Source: Clostridiales bacterium GWF2_38_85 (GTDB taxonomy: Bacteria > Bacillota > Clostridia > Oscillospirales > CAG-382). From it: a DNA stretch of 64,000 nt. Numbering within the stretch: position 1 is the first letter of the stretch; every line of letters begins with the position of its first letter. The translations under genes and the position numbers were made by a program. Location: assembly GCA_001797275.1 (NCBI GenBank), contig MGOY01000013.1, positions 59,919 to 123,918 on the forward strand. Direction: 5' to 3'. The notes below the pieces were generated by a model, which did not search any database, had not been told where the DNA came from, and saw only the letters and a program-made list of their open reading frames with translations. Below, piece by piece: positions 25,893 to 33,665 of this stretch.

Positions 25893-26488
25893 TATGCACC
25901 GCCTTCAACTGTGAAAATTGGTTCATACACCTGAGTGTACCACCCGCTGATGGTAGCTGCCGATACTCCGGTGTCATCTTCGTTGACTTCTGCTTTCCAG
26001 GGGTGCTTGCCTTGATCATCCAGTTTGTTTCTGCGCATGACGGTACCCTCAATGGTCGGTGTAGAAAAGGTAATACTATCTCCTTTGGTTTGTAGGTTGG
26101 TAGCCGGAATACCGAACTTAACTTTATACAACCAAAAATAACGGTACTTTCCGTTTGCTTTCATGGCTCTGAAGCCGATCGCAACGGGAGAACCTCCGTC
26201 TTCACTTGTGGAGATTAAAACCTTGTTGGTGTCTATCTTCGCACCTGTCAGATCTTCTGAGGCTGTAATACCAATATCATCAATCCCGAGTGAGAGTGTT
26301 CCGCTTTTGAACTCCTTTACTACCGCTACCACACCGTCATTTGCATAAAGGGTTGCTTCTGCGAGTTCAACCGACAAATCCGCTTTGATGGCTTGCGCCA
26401 AAGAAACCGGTGTAGCATAAGTCTCCGTACCATCGGCAGCTTCTGTAATTTTCGAATAAAACAATCTGTCCAATCCGATTGTTGCCAT
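25892..26488 (-). CDS. Major tail tube protein
   Basis: 198 residues of the phi13-type/HK97-type major tail family: begins IGLDRLFYSKITEAADG-ETYATPV, has ELAEATLYANDGVVAVVKEFKSGTLSLGI and ends with TPTIEGTVMRRN and a beta-rich C-terminus. Position between tail-completion proteins and tail chaperone fits. It polymerises into the tail tube around the tape measure. Confidence 0.88.
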   Translation of the reverse strand: MATIGLDRLFYSKITEAADGTETYATPVSLAQAIKADLSVELAEATLYANDGVVAVVKEFKSGTLSLGIDDIGITASEDLTGAKIDTNKVLISTSEDGGSPVAIGFRAMKANGKYRYFWLYKVKFGIPATNLQTKGDSITFSTPTIEGTVMRRNKLDDQGKHPWKAEVNEDDTGVSAATISGWYTQVYEPIFTVEGGA

Positions 26489-26489
26489 A

Positions 26490-26834
26490 TTAAATGTCCT
26501 CCATTTCGTAGTTCTTAATTAAATCCACTGAATAATGAAAGTACCCGGTATCGTCCTCATGACTGATATACCGGCGGTCTGTAATAACAAAATCAGCCTG
26601 TAAAAATAACTTCACAAGCTGATTTTTTCTTTTGATATAATTGCCTTTACAAAAAAGCGAGAGCCGAACTTCCTGAACATCAACCTGCGGTTTGTTGTCA
26701 CCAAATACCGCAAAGCTGTCGGCAAGCGGTGTTAACACAACATATTCTTCAGGTGGTTTTTTGCTGAACACTCCTGTTTCAACAGGTATATTTATGTTAT
26801 CTAATATTGTATTTACTTCCGTTAATATATTCAC
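26490..26834 (-). CDS. Tail completion/tail terminator-like protein
   Basis: 114 residues from a GTG at 26834 whose last bases overlap the TGA of the preceding gene, with GGAGA upstream; the frame extends to 26882, but that start lies deep in the upstream gene. Features VNTILDNINIPVETGVFSKKPPEEYVVLTPL and VQEVRLSLFCKGNYIKRKNQLVKLF match the tail-terminator position in HK97-like gene orders. It caps the tail tube and joins it to the head. Confidence 0.78.
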   Translation of the reverse strand: MNILTEVNTILDNINIPVETGVFSKKPPEEYVVLTPLADSFAVFGDNKPQVDVQEVRLSLFCKGNYIKRKNQLVKLFLQADFVITDRRYISHEDDTGYFHYSVDLIKNYEMEDI

Positions 26835-27262
26835 AGGTTCTCCATCTTGCTTTCTAGTAGGTTTTCCATTACTGCTATACAAGCGTTTTTCGTCTGTGTC
26901 TTGGCGGGTTTAAGAAACGGTTTCGGTGGCTGACCACTTTTACCGTATTCGAGGATGTTGGCTATCTTAGCGTTACTCCCACCATCAGAACGAGGTTCCG
27001 CAAAACCAATCTTGATGTTGAAATTACCGTTTTTGTCTTGTTTCGCCGGTGAAACACCCAACGCAGATTCAAGCTCACCGGTTGAACGACTGTCTTCTTT
27101 GGTGTTATTACCAACCACAGAAGATAGGTTACTTTTCACCTTAGAATACACAACCTCCGCACCGGCTTCCAGCACTTTGGGGAGTATCTCGTCTGTCTTT
27201 TCTGCAAGTTTTGAGATTTTGAGTAAAAATTCATCGGGCATCCGCAGTTCTACCTTAGCCAT
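26831..27262 (-). CDS. HK97 gp10-like neck/tail protein
   Basis: 143 residues. N-terminal helix (LLKISKLAEKTDEILPKVLEAGAEVVYSKVKSNL), central STGELESALGVSP, and the end IANILEYGKSGQPPKPFLKPA, the latter a hallmark of the HK97 gp10 family. It works at the head-tail interface. Overlaps both neighbours, so tightly coupled. Confidence 0.88.
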   Translation of the reverse strand: MAKVELRMPDEFLLKISKLAEKTDEILPKVLEAGAEVVYSKVKSNLSSVVGNNTKEDSRSTGELESALGVSPAKQDKNGNFNIKIGFAEPRSDGGSNAKIANILEYGKSGQPPKPFLKPAKTQTKNACIAVMENLLESKMENL

Positions 27263-27590
27263 CAGAACCCTCCATAGTCATCGCATAAATCTCATAATAC
27301 ATAGACCTACCACGAACATTCTCCACGCTGAGTATGTTATATTTCTTTCCGTCACAAACAATCTTTTCTGCTGTTGTTATCACAACACCGGGTATATACC
27401 GAAAGCGAAACAATACATTGGCTGTAGAAAACACTGCTCTGTTCGCCCACCGCTCACTGCTGTTCTTATCTTCCTTATACGCTCTCACGCTTGCGAGAAC
27501 AGTATCTCCCTGAGTGACAAAACCTTCACTGTCTTTGGTTGGAGTAGTGGATATTATTTTGATGGTTGTATTCATTTTTCCGAAGCTCAT
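27255..27590 (-). CDS. Head closure/head-tail adaptor protein
   Basis: 111 residues of the phage head-tail joining family (SPP1 gp16-like): MNTTIKIIS opening, TQGDTVLASVRAYKEDKNSSERWAN, then FRFRYIPGVVITTAEKIVCDGKKYNILSVENV. It seals the connector after packaging. The ATG at 27590 (AAGGAAA upstream) is kept, although 27575 is possible. Directly upstream (minus strand) lies the GNAT cargo on the opposite strand. Confidence 0.83.
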   Translation of the reverse strand: MSFGKMNTTIKIISTTPTKDSEGFVTQGDTVLASVRAYKEDKNSSERWANRAVFSTANVLFRFRYIPGVVITTAEKIVCDGKKYNILSVENVRGRSMYYEIYAMTMEGSDG

Positions 27591-27612
27591 AGAAAAATAT
27601 TTCCTTTGCTTA

Positions 27613-27641
27613 TTGATTTTTAAATAATACTATGTTATCAT
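27613..27641 (+). promoter_or_regulatory. Promoter of the leader-GNAT cargo unit
   Basis: TTGATT (27613-27618) and TATCAT (27636-27641) with 17-base spacing; transcription would begin just before the leader peptide ribosome site (GGAGGTGG, 27663-27670). Confidence 0.6.
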
Positions 27642-27675
27642 ATATTAAAATATATTGTAATTGGAGGTGGATATA

Positions 27676-27735
27676 ATGACGAATAAAAACATACTGATAA
27701 AATCAATTGTCATTTTATCCACATATAAAGGTTAA
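27676..27735 (+). CDS. Leader peptide of an attenuator (19 aa)
   Basis: A 19-codon frame, MTNKNILIKSI followed by VILSTYKG and TAA, with a strong GGAGGTGG six bases before its ATG and nothing else coding before the terminator at 27771. Its codons 7-10 contain 12 bases (27694-27705) exactly complementary to 27776-27787 in the terminator hairpin, so ribosome position on the leader can decide which structure forms. That is the layout of leader peptides of ribosome-targeting antibiotic resistance genes. The peptide itself probably has no other function. Confidence 0.7.
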   Translation: MTNKNILIKSIVILSTYKG

Positions 27736-27770
27736 CCGATACCTTTTAATATTAACTGGATATAAATAAT

Positions 27771-27800
27771 GCCTCTGATTTTATCAGGGGCTATTTTTAT
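27771..27800 (+). terminator. Attenuator terminator upstream of the GNAT gene
   Basis: GCCTCTGA and TCAGGGGC (27771-27778, 27784-27791) form an 8-bp stem with one G-T pair, followed by TATTTTTAT, lying 38 bases before the GNAT start. The competing pairing of 27694-27705 with 27776-27787 would disrupt it. Confidence 0.75.
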
Positions 27801-27828
27801 ATCAAAATTTAATGAAAGAGGTAGCGCA

Positions 27829-28917
27829 ATGAAAGAATTAAAATTCGTCCAACTGGAAAAAGGTAACGAAGAGCACTTAAAATCTGCAAAAAGTGTATGG
27901 ATTCCGTTTATCCATGAAGTTAATGCACATGATAAAGAAATTCAGACAGAAGACGAAATTGTATTAGGTTTACGCAAAAGAATCGGGATTCAAGGAAGCA
28001 GAAAGGATATGCACTTTGAGATAGTGCTTCTTAATAATGAAGTTATAGGCATTGCTATGTTTGCCATCGATCTTGGCACCATTTACGGGTTGCTTGAACC
28101 GGGCTACGGGACAGTAATGGGCTTTTATATTAAACCGGAATACAGACGTAGAGGGTATGGCAAAGAACTGTATATGCACATTGAAGATGTTTTGAAAAAC
28201 GATGGTACATCAAAAATGTATATCTGTCCGGATGCTGTTACCGGAGTGCCATTTTGGTCTGCTATGGGATTTCGGGACAGTGGTAAATTCGATCCTGATG
28301 ATAAAAAGCCAATTTACATTAAAAGAATAAATCGTCTTCATGAGATAATATCTGTATTTACAAGCGAATATCTTTCTCACGAGCTTGCGGAAAAAATTGC
28401 ACTTATGCAATGGCACACGAAGGAGCCTCAATTTACAAATGGTGTTAAGCGCATGGTTTATGATGGGAAGTTGTTTAGTGACTGCTTTAATGTTATTGCC
28501 ACTAATACGAACAATAATGTTGTAGGAAGACTGTATTGCCAAACAAATCAGGAAGATCCTTTTTTATGGTACTACGGCGACCTTGCAGTCAGTCCCGAAT
28601 ATCGAAGGCAACACATCGCAACCAAAATGCTGACCTGTGCGATAAGCACTTTAATGAGCAGGGGGTGTCATGTTTTACGCACATATGTGGACCCTGATAA
28701 CATTCCGTCAATAAAGCTTCAAAAGACATTTGATTTTTTAGAGAAATCATATAAAACTTTTGATAATTTATTAAACGAAGGACAAACAATGTTTGAATTG
28801 GAACTCGAACAATATAATGTTATCCCAGCATCTGCGGATGAAGCGCGTTTTGTAACTATGCTGTATGGCGAAAATCAAGAAGCATTACACGGCGCTGTCA
28901 TAATGCTTGACAAGTGA
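27829..28917 (+). CDS. GNAT acetyltransferase, tandem domains, ended by premature TGA
   Basis: 362 residues from the ATG with AGAGGT upstream. Two GNAT domains are visible: first with VMGFYIKPEYRRRGYGKELYMHIEDVL (acetyl-CoA loop R-R-G-Y-G) and FWSAMGFRDSG, second with LAVSPEYRRQHIATKMLTCAI and NIPSIKLQKTFDFLE. After residue ~335 a third GNAT begins (YNVIPASADEARFV) but is cut by TGA at 28915-28917; the same frame continues open to 29280. The intact protein would have been a triple-GNAT of ~483 residues. The leader attenuator suggests induction by a ribosome-stalling drug, and the acetyltransferase could modify such a drug; both are inference. Lies antisense in the head-tail junction. Confidence 0.82.
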   Translation: MKELKFVQLEKGNEEHLKSAKSVWIPFIHEVNAHDKEIQTEDEIVLGLRKRIGIQGSRKDMHFEIVLLNNEVIGIAMFAIDLGTIYGLLEPGYGTVMGFYIKPEYRRRGYGKELYMHIEDVLKNDGTSKMYICPDAVTGVPFWSAMGFRDSGKFDPDDKKPIYIKRINRLHEIISVFTSEYLSHELAEKIALMQWHTKEPQFTNGVKRMVYDGKLFSDCFNVIATNTNNNVVGRLYCQTNQEDPFLWYYGDLAVSPEYRRQHIATKMLTCAISTLMSRGCHVLRTYVDPDNIPSIKLQKTFDFLEKSYKTFDNLLNEGQTMFELELEQYNVIPASADEARFVTMLYGENQEALHGAVIMLDK

Positions 28918-29280
28918 AAAGAACTACTTTCAATAGGAGATCCAGATGAAACTCATTTTCTTGTCTGTAAAGGAGCAATGCCCTGTGCGTGGTTGAAAAT
29001 CAATGGTTTGCAGGGGAAAGATATTGCTTGGATCAGCATGCTTGCAGTTCACCCAAAAATGCAAAAACAAGGTGTCGGTAAATATGCCGTTGGATTTGCT
29101 GAAAATTACGTAAAAGAAAAAGGTTTTAATAAGATGGGCGTCCATACCACTGAAAACAATATTCCAGCACAAAACCTTTATAAAAAGTATGGATATGCCA
29201 TTACCGAATACGGAAAATGCACAACAGGGGATGGTGTAGAACGCATGGGATATACTTTTGAGAAAGTGTTAAGTTCCTAA
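28918..29280 (+). pseudogene. Third GNAT domain, separated by in-frame TGA
   Basis: Frame continues directly from the TGA at 28915-28917 (K-E-L-L-S-I-G-D-P-D-E-T-H-F-L-V). It contains IAWISMLAVHPKMQKQGVGKYAVGFAENY (acetyl-CoA loop Q-K-Q-G-V-G) and NNIPAQNLYKKYGYAI, the C-terminal two-thirds of a GNAT. The next ATG (28978) has AGGAG upstream, so a shortened protein could be made, but it would lack the first strands. TGG to TGA is the simplest origin. Its stop overlaps the stop of the convergent phage gene. Confidence 0.7.
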
Positions 29281-29594
29281 AAGTGATAATCTCTATCCAA
29301 CCTTAGCAACATATTCACCGTGTTCCATACCTGTTGACTCGCTTGAATAGAATCATTAAAAAAGCCGCCTGTGCTGCCATCTCTGCTTTCGTAAAAGTGA
29401 GATGACAGCATGATGACGGCTTGTTCTGTTGTTGGCGGTATATTGTTTTCTGTGTAATATCCTGCGGGTAAATGCTGATAACTCTCGGCATATGAAACAG
29501 CGGCAGTGATATATAATTGTAGGAGTTCATCGTCTTCAGAATGTTCCAGAATCAGATTCGCTTTGACTTTCTCAAGTAAGGTATTCATCTTCAC
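29277..29594 (-). CDS. Head-tail connector protein (gp6-like)
   Basis: 105 residues: LLEKVKANLILEHSEDDELLQLYITAAVSYAESYQHL then an aromatic stretch and TTEQAVIMLSSHFYESRDGS, the pattern of the phage gp6-like head-tail connector (QLRG-type). It forms the ring under the portal. Its natural downstream partner, the head-closure gene at 27255-27590, is now 1.7 kb away because of the GNAT cargo. Confidence 0.87.
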   Translation of the reverse strand: MKMNTLLEKVKANLILEHSEDDELLQLYITAAVSYAESYQHLPAGYYTENNIPPTTEQAVIMLSSHFYESRDGSTGGFFNDSIQASQQVWNTVNMLLRLDRDYHF

Positions 29595-29613
29595 TGCCGC
29601 CTTTCATAATAAA

Positions 29614-29838
29614 TTAATCTGCTATCATGATACCCGCTGCCTTGAGTTTTTCAAGCAGAGCGTTGAACTCGGCTTTCGTGGGACTCGTTGTTTCCGTACT
29701 TGCTGCTTGATTTGCTGCTTTCGGTAATCCGTTCAGTTTCGCTCCGGTTTCGATATTCAAGGTAGCACCCTCTTTGATTGTGAGAGCGCCACCAATGACG
29801 GTATGATTTCCACCTTGTTCAGTGTAGTTTTTTAGCAT
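29614..29838 (-). CDS. Head fibre-like small protein
   Basis: 74 residues: GGALTIKEGATLNIETGAKLNG, an Ala/Thr-rich hinge, and a C-terminal helix (KAEFNALLEKLKAAGIMIAD). This matches the pattern of the small head-fibre family often encoded just after the capsid gene in Gram-positive phages. Decorative surface role is inferred. Confidence 0.65.
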   Translation of the reverse strand: MLKNYTEQGGNHTVIGGALTIKEGATLNIETGAKLNGLPKAANQAASTETTSPTKAEFNALLEKLKAAGIMIAD

Positions 29839-29857
29839 TATAACTCATTATACACGC

Positions 29858-31057
29858 CTACACTTTCATAGAAAGTACCTTGATTGCTTCGGGAAGAATC
29901 AATTTACCGTCAAGACGCTGAGTCGCAAGAAAACCTACCTGACCGGTTGCCGCGAATAACTCGTTCAGACGCTTGAAAGTACGACCTTGTCTGTCTGCGA
30001 TCCAGTAATATGAAAAATCACCGAAAGCAACAGTCTTTGCTCCCGATGATATCTCAGGTACATAAGAGGATGTAAAGATTCGCTTACCGAGAATGGTGTC
30101 TGTTGTACCTGCTTGGAGAGATGGCTGCCATAGGTATTGACCTTGACCATCTTTCAGCTTTCGGATAGCTTTGATGGTGGAATCGTTTGTTATGAATAGA
30201 GCGTTCTTTCTGTAAGGACTTCTCAACGAGTAAAACAAATCCATGATCTCATCAGCTGTTATTGCTGTCGTTGCTGCAGATGTAACTCCAACCTGTGCTC
30301 CGTTCGTTGAGTTGAATATGCCAGTAGGTTTTCCTGTACCGTCTCCGTTGAAGAAAGCATCCTCTTCCTTGTTACCGATACGGCGACCGAATTCTTTTGA
30401 AATGTACCCCTGAAGGTCGAACACACCGTCATTCAAGAGCTCCTCAGATACTTTAATCATTGTACCGAGTTTGTAAGCACCGATGTTTGTCTGTCCGAAT
30501 ACATCATCGCTTTCCGGAATCGCACCTTCCTCCTCAATCCAGGAAGCTGTACCCTTAGAAGCCACAACCGGTATTTTTCTGTCACCATTCGCTGTTTGAA
30601 TTACATGAGCAAGCTGACGGAAGATATTTTCTTCTGTAAGGGATTCAATCAAGGTTTTTTCGAACTCGTCGGGAACAAGGTAACCTCCCTCAGTATCGCT
30701 GCCGATTTGCAAAGCATTCAGAATTTCATAGTTTGGGGTCTTGCTGCGAAGTGCGTTCCAAAACGCTTTTTTGTACTCGTCAGAAGCACGTCCTGTTTTG
30801 GTTTCCGCACCCGGAACAACGGGTTTTCCTGTAAGGGGTGTGTTCAACGGAAGGTTCAGTTCGCGGTCGAGCGCTTCCTGTCGTTCAAGACGGTCGATCT
30901 CCTTACCGAGTGCAACGACATCGGCCTCCATTTTATCATAAGTAACGGTATCTTCAACGGAGATTAATCCGTCGGTACCGCGTTTGGTGTCAAGGAAAGC
31001 CTTTGCAGCTTCCCATGCCTTAGCACGTTTTTCACGCAGTTCAAGTATTTTGTTCAT
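29858..31057 (-). CDS. Major capsid protein (HK97 family)
   Basis: 399 residues. The N-terminal ~110 residues are a coiled-coil scaffold/delta domain (KILELREKRAKAWEAAKAFLD ... KEIDRLERQEALDRELNLP) normally removed by the prohead protease. The HK97 fold follows: SDTEGGYLVPDEFEKTLIESLTEENIFRQLAHV, NGDGTGKPTGIFNS, ALFITNDSTIKAIRKLKDGQGQYLWQPS and FGDFSYYWIADRQGRTFKRLNE. AAGGAGG lies upstream of the ATG. Confidence 0.95.
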   Translation of the reverse strand: MNKILELREKRAKAWEAAKAFLDTKRGTDGLISVEDTVTYDKMEADVVALGKEIDRLERQEALDRELNLPLNTPLTGKPVVPGAETKTGRASDEYKKAFWNALRSKTPNYEILNALQIGSDTEGGYLVPDEFEKTLIESLTEENIFRQLAHVIQTANGDRKIPVVASKGTASWIEEEGAIPESDDVFGQTNIGAYKLGTMIKVSEELLNDGVFDLQGYISKEFGRRIGNKEEDAFFNGDGTGKPTGIFNSTNGAQVGVTSAATTAITADEIMDLFYSLRSPYRKNALFITNDSTIKAIRKLKDGQGQYLWQPSLQAGTTDTILGKRIFTSSYVPEISSGAKTVAFGDFSYYWIADRQGRTFKRLNELFAATGQVGFLATQRLDGKLILPEAIKVLSMKV

Positions 31058-31077
31058 TTTGTGTTCCTCCTTAAAAT

Positions 31078-31815
31078 TTAGTGTGAAATTAAAGACAGCC
31101 GCTTTTCAAGCGTGTCTATGGGTGTTCCTGTTTTTACAGGTGGTTTCTTTGGAATTATTTTATTCAGCAATGAATTTGTTACAGCTCTACGACTGAACGC
31201 ATAAGTGATATCATCTGACTGTACTCGCTTTTTTTCATCCTCCAGAATGCTGTCGGCAAAACCAAGTTCAATTGCTTTATTAGCGTTGAGCCATGTTTCT
31301 GCATCCATCAAGTGGGAAATTTTTGAACGTGACATTCCAGTCTTGATTTCATAAGCGTTGATGATACTTTCCTTCACCTCATCGAGCATGGCGATTGCTT
31401 TCTGCATTTCTTCGCTATCACCTATTGCCATTGTTAAAGGGTTGTGGATCATCATCAAAGCGGTCGGTGCCATCAAAACAGTCGTACCAGCCATGGCGAT
31501 TACACTTGCCGCGGATGCTGCAATACCATCAATTTTAACTGTTACGTTTCCTTTGTAGTCCATGAGCATGGCATATATCTGACTCGCTGCGATGCAATCG
31601 CCACCGGGCGAATTCAGCCAAATAGTTACATCACCTGAACCCGAAAACAATTCTGCTTTGAACGCTTTAGGAGTGACATCGTCATCGAACCATGACTCTT
31701 CTGCTATTACTCCATTCAAGTAAAGAGTACGTGTACCGGACTCTTCATCCTTTACCCAATTCCAGAACTTATTTTTTGAAAGTTGAGGTATTTCTGTCTG
31801 TGTTGTTTGTTTCAT
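31078..31815 (-). CDS. Prohead protease, ClpP-like
   Basis: 245 residues from the ATG with GGAGG; the frame to 31869 is an extension inside the portal gene. It has the ClpP fold: WLNSPGGDCIAASQIYAML, the catalytic serine in DGIAASAASVIAMAG and the histidine in LMMIHNPLTMAIG. It matures the capsid by cleaving the scaffold domain. The first 47 bases overlap the end of the portal gene. Confidence 0.93.
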   Translation of the reverse strand: MKQTTQTEIPQLSKNKFWNWVKDEESGTRTLYLNGVIAEESWFDDDVTPKAFKAELFSGSGDVTIWLNSPGGDCIAASQIYAMLMDYKGNVTVKIDGIAASAASVIAMAGTTVLMAPTALMMIHNPLTMAIGDSEEMQKAIAMLDEVKESIINAYEIKTGMSRSKISHLMDAETWLNANKAIELGFADSILEDEKKRVQSDDITYAFSRRAVTNSLLNKIIPKKPPVKTGTPIDTLEKRLSLISH

Positions 31816-33091
31816 CAGTATCTTCCTCCGTTTCTTCTTTATTAGTTGCAGGCTCAGGCTTTTTCCCAAAAAGACCTGCGTCTTGAAGCTTAGTCATCGC
31901 ACCGTTTATGACGTATAAGTCACCTCCCAAATCTTCTGGAATACGGTCGAGGTTTTCAAGCTCTCGTATGTCGTTAGCACTCATCCAACCGTTCTGCCTT
32001 GCGGTTGCATACCCGCTCATTCGGCTTTGATAATCACCACGAAGTAAACCATCTACATTGAATTTGATGAATACAATGCTTTTTTCACTGTTAGAAAGCA
32101 GAGCGCGGCACATGGACTGTTCCCAACGCACAACCCACGGGTCGAGGGTGTATTTCACGAATTCCAAGCTTTGTTGCTCAATGTTGGAAAAACTACTCTT
32201 TTCAAGGTCAGCAAGCATATGCGGAGGCACTCGGAAAATACGAGCGATCTCGTTGATCTGAAACTTCCTCGTTTCAAGAAATTGTGCCTGTTCGGGCGAG
32301 ATACCGATAGCTTGGTATTTCATGCCCTCCTCGAGGACTGCAACACGATGAGAATTTGAACTACCTTGGTAAGCGGAGTTCCAGCTATCCTTGACCTTCT
32401 GCGGGTCTTTAATTGTACCGGGATGTTCAAGCACACCGCCCGGCGCGGCACCGTTGGCGAAGAATTTTGCTCCGTATTCTTCGGTAGCAATGGCAAGTCC
32501 AACAGCGTTCTTCGCCATTGCAATTGGTGAATAGCCGACCAATCCATCAAATCCCAAACCGGGGATATGCAAAACATCGGACGGATCGAGGTAGACCTGA
32601 CTGTCTTTTCCGAGCGAGGGTGTATCCTCTGAACTCCGCTGGTATAAATAATAAAGTCGACCGTTTGAATCGCGGTCGACAGTCATTTTGTTCGGCATCA
32701 ACGGGTAAAGAGCGAGTACCTCACCACGGGCGTTTCGGATAATCTGAGCGTAAGCATTACCCCATAACAAAAGATGACTCATCAGCGTTTCACGGAACGC
32801 GAATGAAGTCATCTCAGGGTTTGGCTCATCGTGGAGCAACCTATATAACGGATGGGTGAGATATTTTTCTTTACCACCCGAGTCGTTGTACTTGTATACA
32901 TGGAGCGGTAGTCCTGCCAGTGTTTCGGACAGTATCCTCACGCAACTGTACACCGCTGTCATCTGCATGGCGGTATGTTCGTTGACCGGCTTTCCGGAGT
33001 TTGTACTTCCGAACAGAAAGCTGTACCGGCAGCCATTGAGAGCGTTTTTAGGTTTGTCGCGGAAATGAAATATACCTGATAATAATTTCAT
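31769..33091 (-). CDS. Portal protein (HK97 family)
   Basis: 440 residues: MQMTAVYSCVRILSETLAGLPLHVYKY, YRLLHDEPNPEMTSFAFRETLMSHLLLWGNAYAQIIR, VLHIPGLGFDGLVGYSPI, EIARIFRVPPHMLADLEKSSFSNIEQQSLEFVKYTLDPWV, and ENLDRIPEDLGGDLYVING. All are standard HK97-portal landmarks. It forms the dodecameric channel for packaging. GGAGAG lies before the ATG; a cargo terminator lies 31 bases upstream. Confidence 0.95.
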   Translation of the reverse strand: MKLLSGIFHFRDKPKNALNGCRYSFLFGSTNSGKPVNEHTAMQMTAVYSCVRILSETLAGLPLHVYKYNDSGGKEKYLTHPLYRLLHDEPNPEMTSFAFRETLMSHLLLWGNAYAQIIRNARGEVLALYPLMPNKMTVDRDSNGRLYYLYQRSSEDTPSLGKDSQVYLDPSDVLHIPGLGFDGLVGYSPIAMAKNAVGLAIATEEYGAKFFANGAAPGGVLEHPGTIKDPQKVKDSWNSAYQGSSNSHRVAVLEEGMKYQAIGISPEQAQFLETRKFQINEIARIFRVPPHMLADLEKSSFSNIEQQSLEFVKYTLDPWVVRWEQSMCRALLSNSEKSIVFIKFNVDGLLRGDYQSRMSGYATARQNGWMSANDIRELENLDRIPEDLGGDLYVINGAMTKLQDAGLFGKKPEPATNKEETEEDTDETNNTDRNTSTFKK

Positions 33092-33121
33092 AGATACTCT
33101 CCTTGTAAAAGGGTATAAGAA

Positions 33122-33149
33122 AAGGATAATTCATAGAAAAATTATCCTT
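33122..33149 (-). terminator. Intrinsic terminator between cargo and portal
   Basis: Minus strand: AAGGATAATT (33149-33140) pairs with AATTATCCTT (33131-33122), followed by TTCTTATA. It closes the AraC/Cys-protein unit immediately before the portal ribosome site. Confidence 0.75.
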
Positions 33150-33189
33150 CAAATTTTTAAAATTGCTATGTAAACTTATAGACAACACA

Positions 33190-33660
33190 TTATTTCTTAA
33201 TCAGTTTTATATTATTTTTACGTAAGTTTATTACTTCATATAACATTTCTATATCAGAAACTGTCGGATTACAAATCTGAATCTCTGGTTCTGCACATAC
33301 GAAATATTCGTTATCTAAAATAATAATTCTCTTACCGTTACCATGTGCCGGATTACATTGCTTACAACGTCTTAAGTTTGTAAAAAAGAAATCTTGAAAG
33401 GGTTTTGATAATAAAAGTAACACTTCGTCAATATTACCAGCTTTCTCTACAGTTAAATTGATTCTCCATGTATCTTTTTCTGTGAAATTTAATCGATAAA
33501 CACTAATACCGTTATACGAATATTTGAAATTGTTTGTAGCATACCATTTGGGCTTTGTTTTAGTTATTTCAAGAAATAAACGCAAATTCTCTTGTTGGTT
33601 TTGCGGTAATAATAGAGCGGTTTCTTCGAATGATTTTTTACTGTCAAGATAACTACCCAT
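33190..33660 (-). CDS. Small Cys-containing cargo protein, partner of AraC/GyrI
   Basis: 156 residues, unknown function. The ATG at 33660 is ten bases after GGGAG; a TTG at 33669 is too close to that site. The upstream gene's stop lies at 33666, so the pair is coupled. N-terminal helices (FEETALLLPQNQQENLRLFLEI), a beta-rich middle (YSYNGISVYRLNFTEKDTWRINLTV), then RRCKQCNPAHGNG-x13-FVCAEPEIQICNP and a closing helix. The Cys pair plus later cysteines and final helix follow the same order as in the other cargo partners, though similarity is low. Confidence 0.72.
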   Translation of the reverse strand: MGSYLDSKKSFEETALLLPQNQQENLRLFLEITKTKPKWYATNNFKYSYNGISVYRLNFTEKDTWRINLTVEKAGNIDEVLLLLSKPFQDFFFTNLRRCKQCNPAHGNGKRIIILDNEYFVCAEPEIQICNPTVSDIEMLYEVINLRKNNIKLIKK

Positions 33661-33665
33661 TTTTA

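Noticed and set aside
1465..28917. TGA read as Trp (alternative code)
   Set aside because: TGA ends several genes cleanly here in overlapping TGATG or ATTGA contexts (e.g. 946, 2448, 3279), so the two internal TGAs are more likely mutations.
28915..28917. Selenocysteine at the internal TGA
   Set aside because: GNAT domains have no Cys/Sec at this position and no SECIS-like hairpin is evident just after it; a Trp codon fits better.
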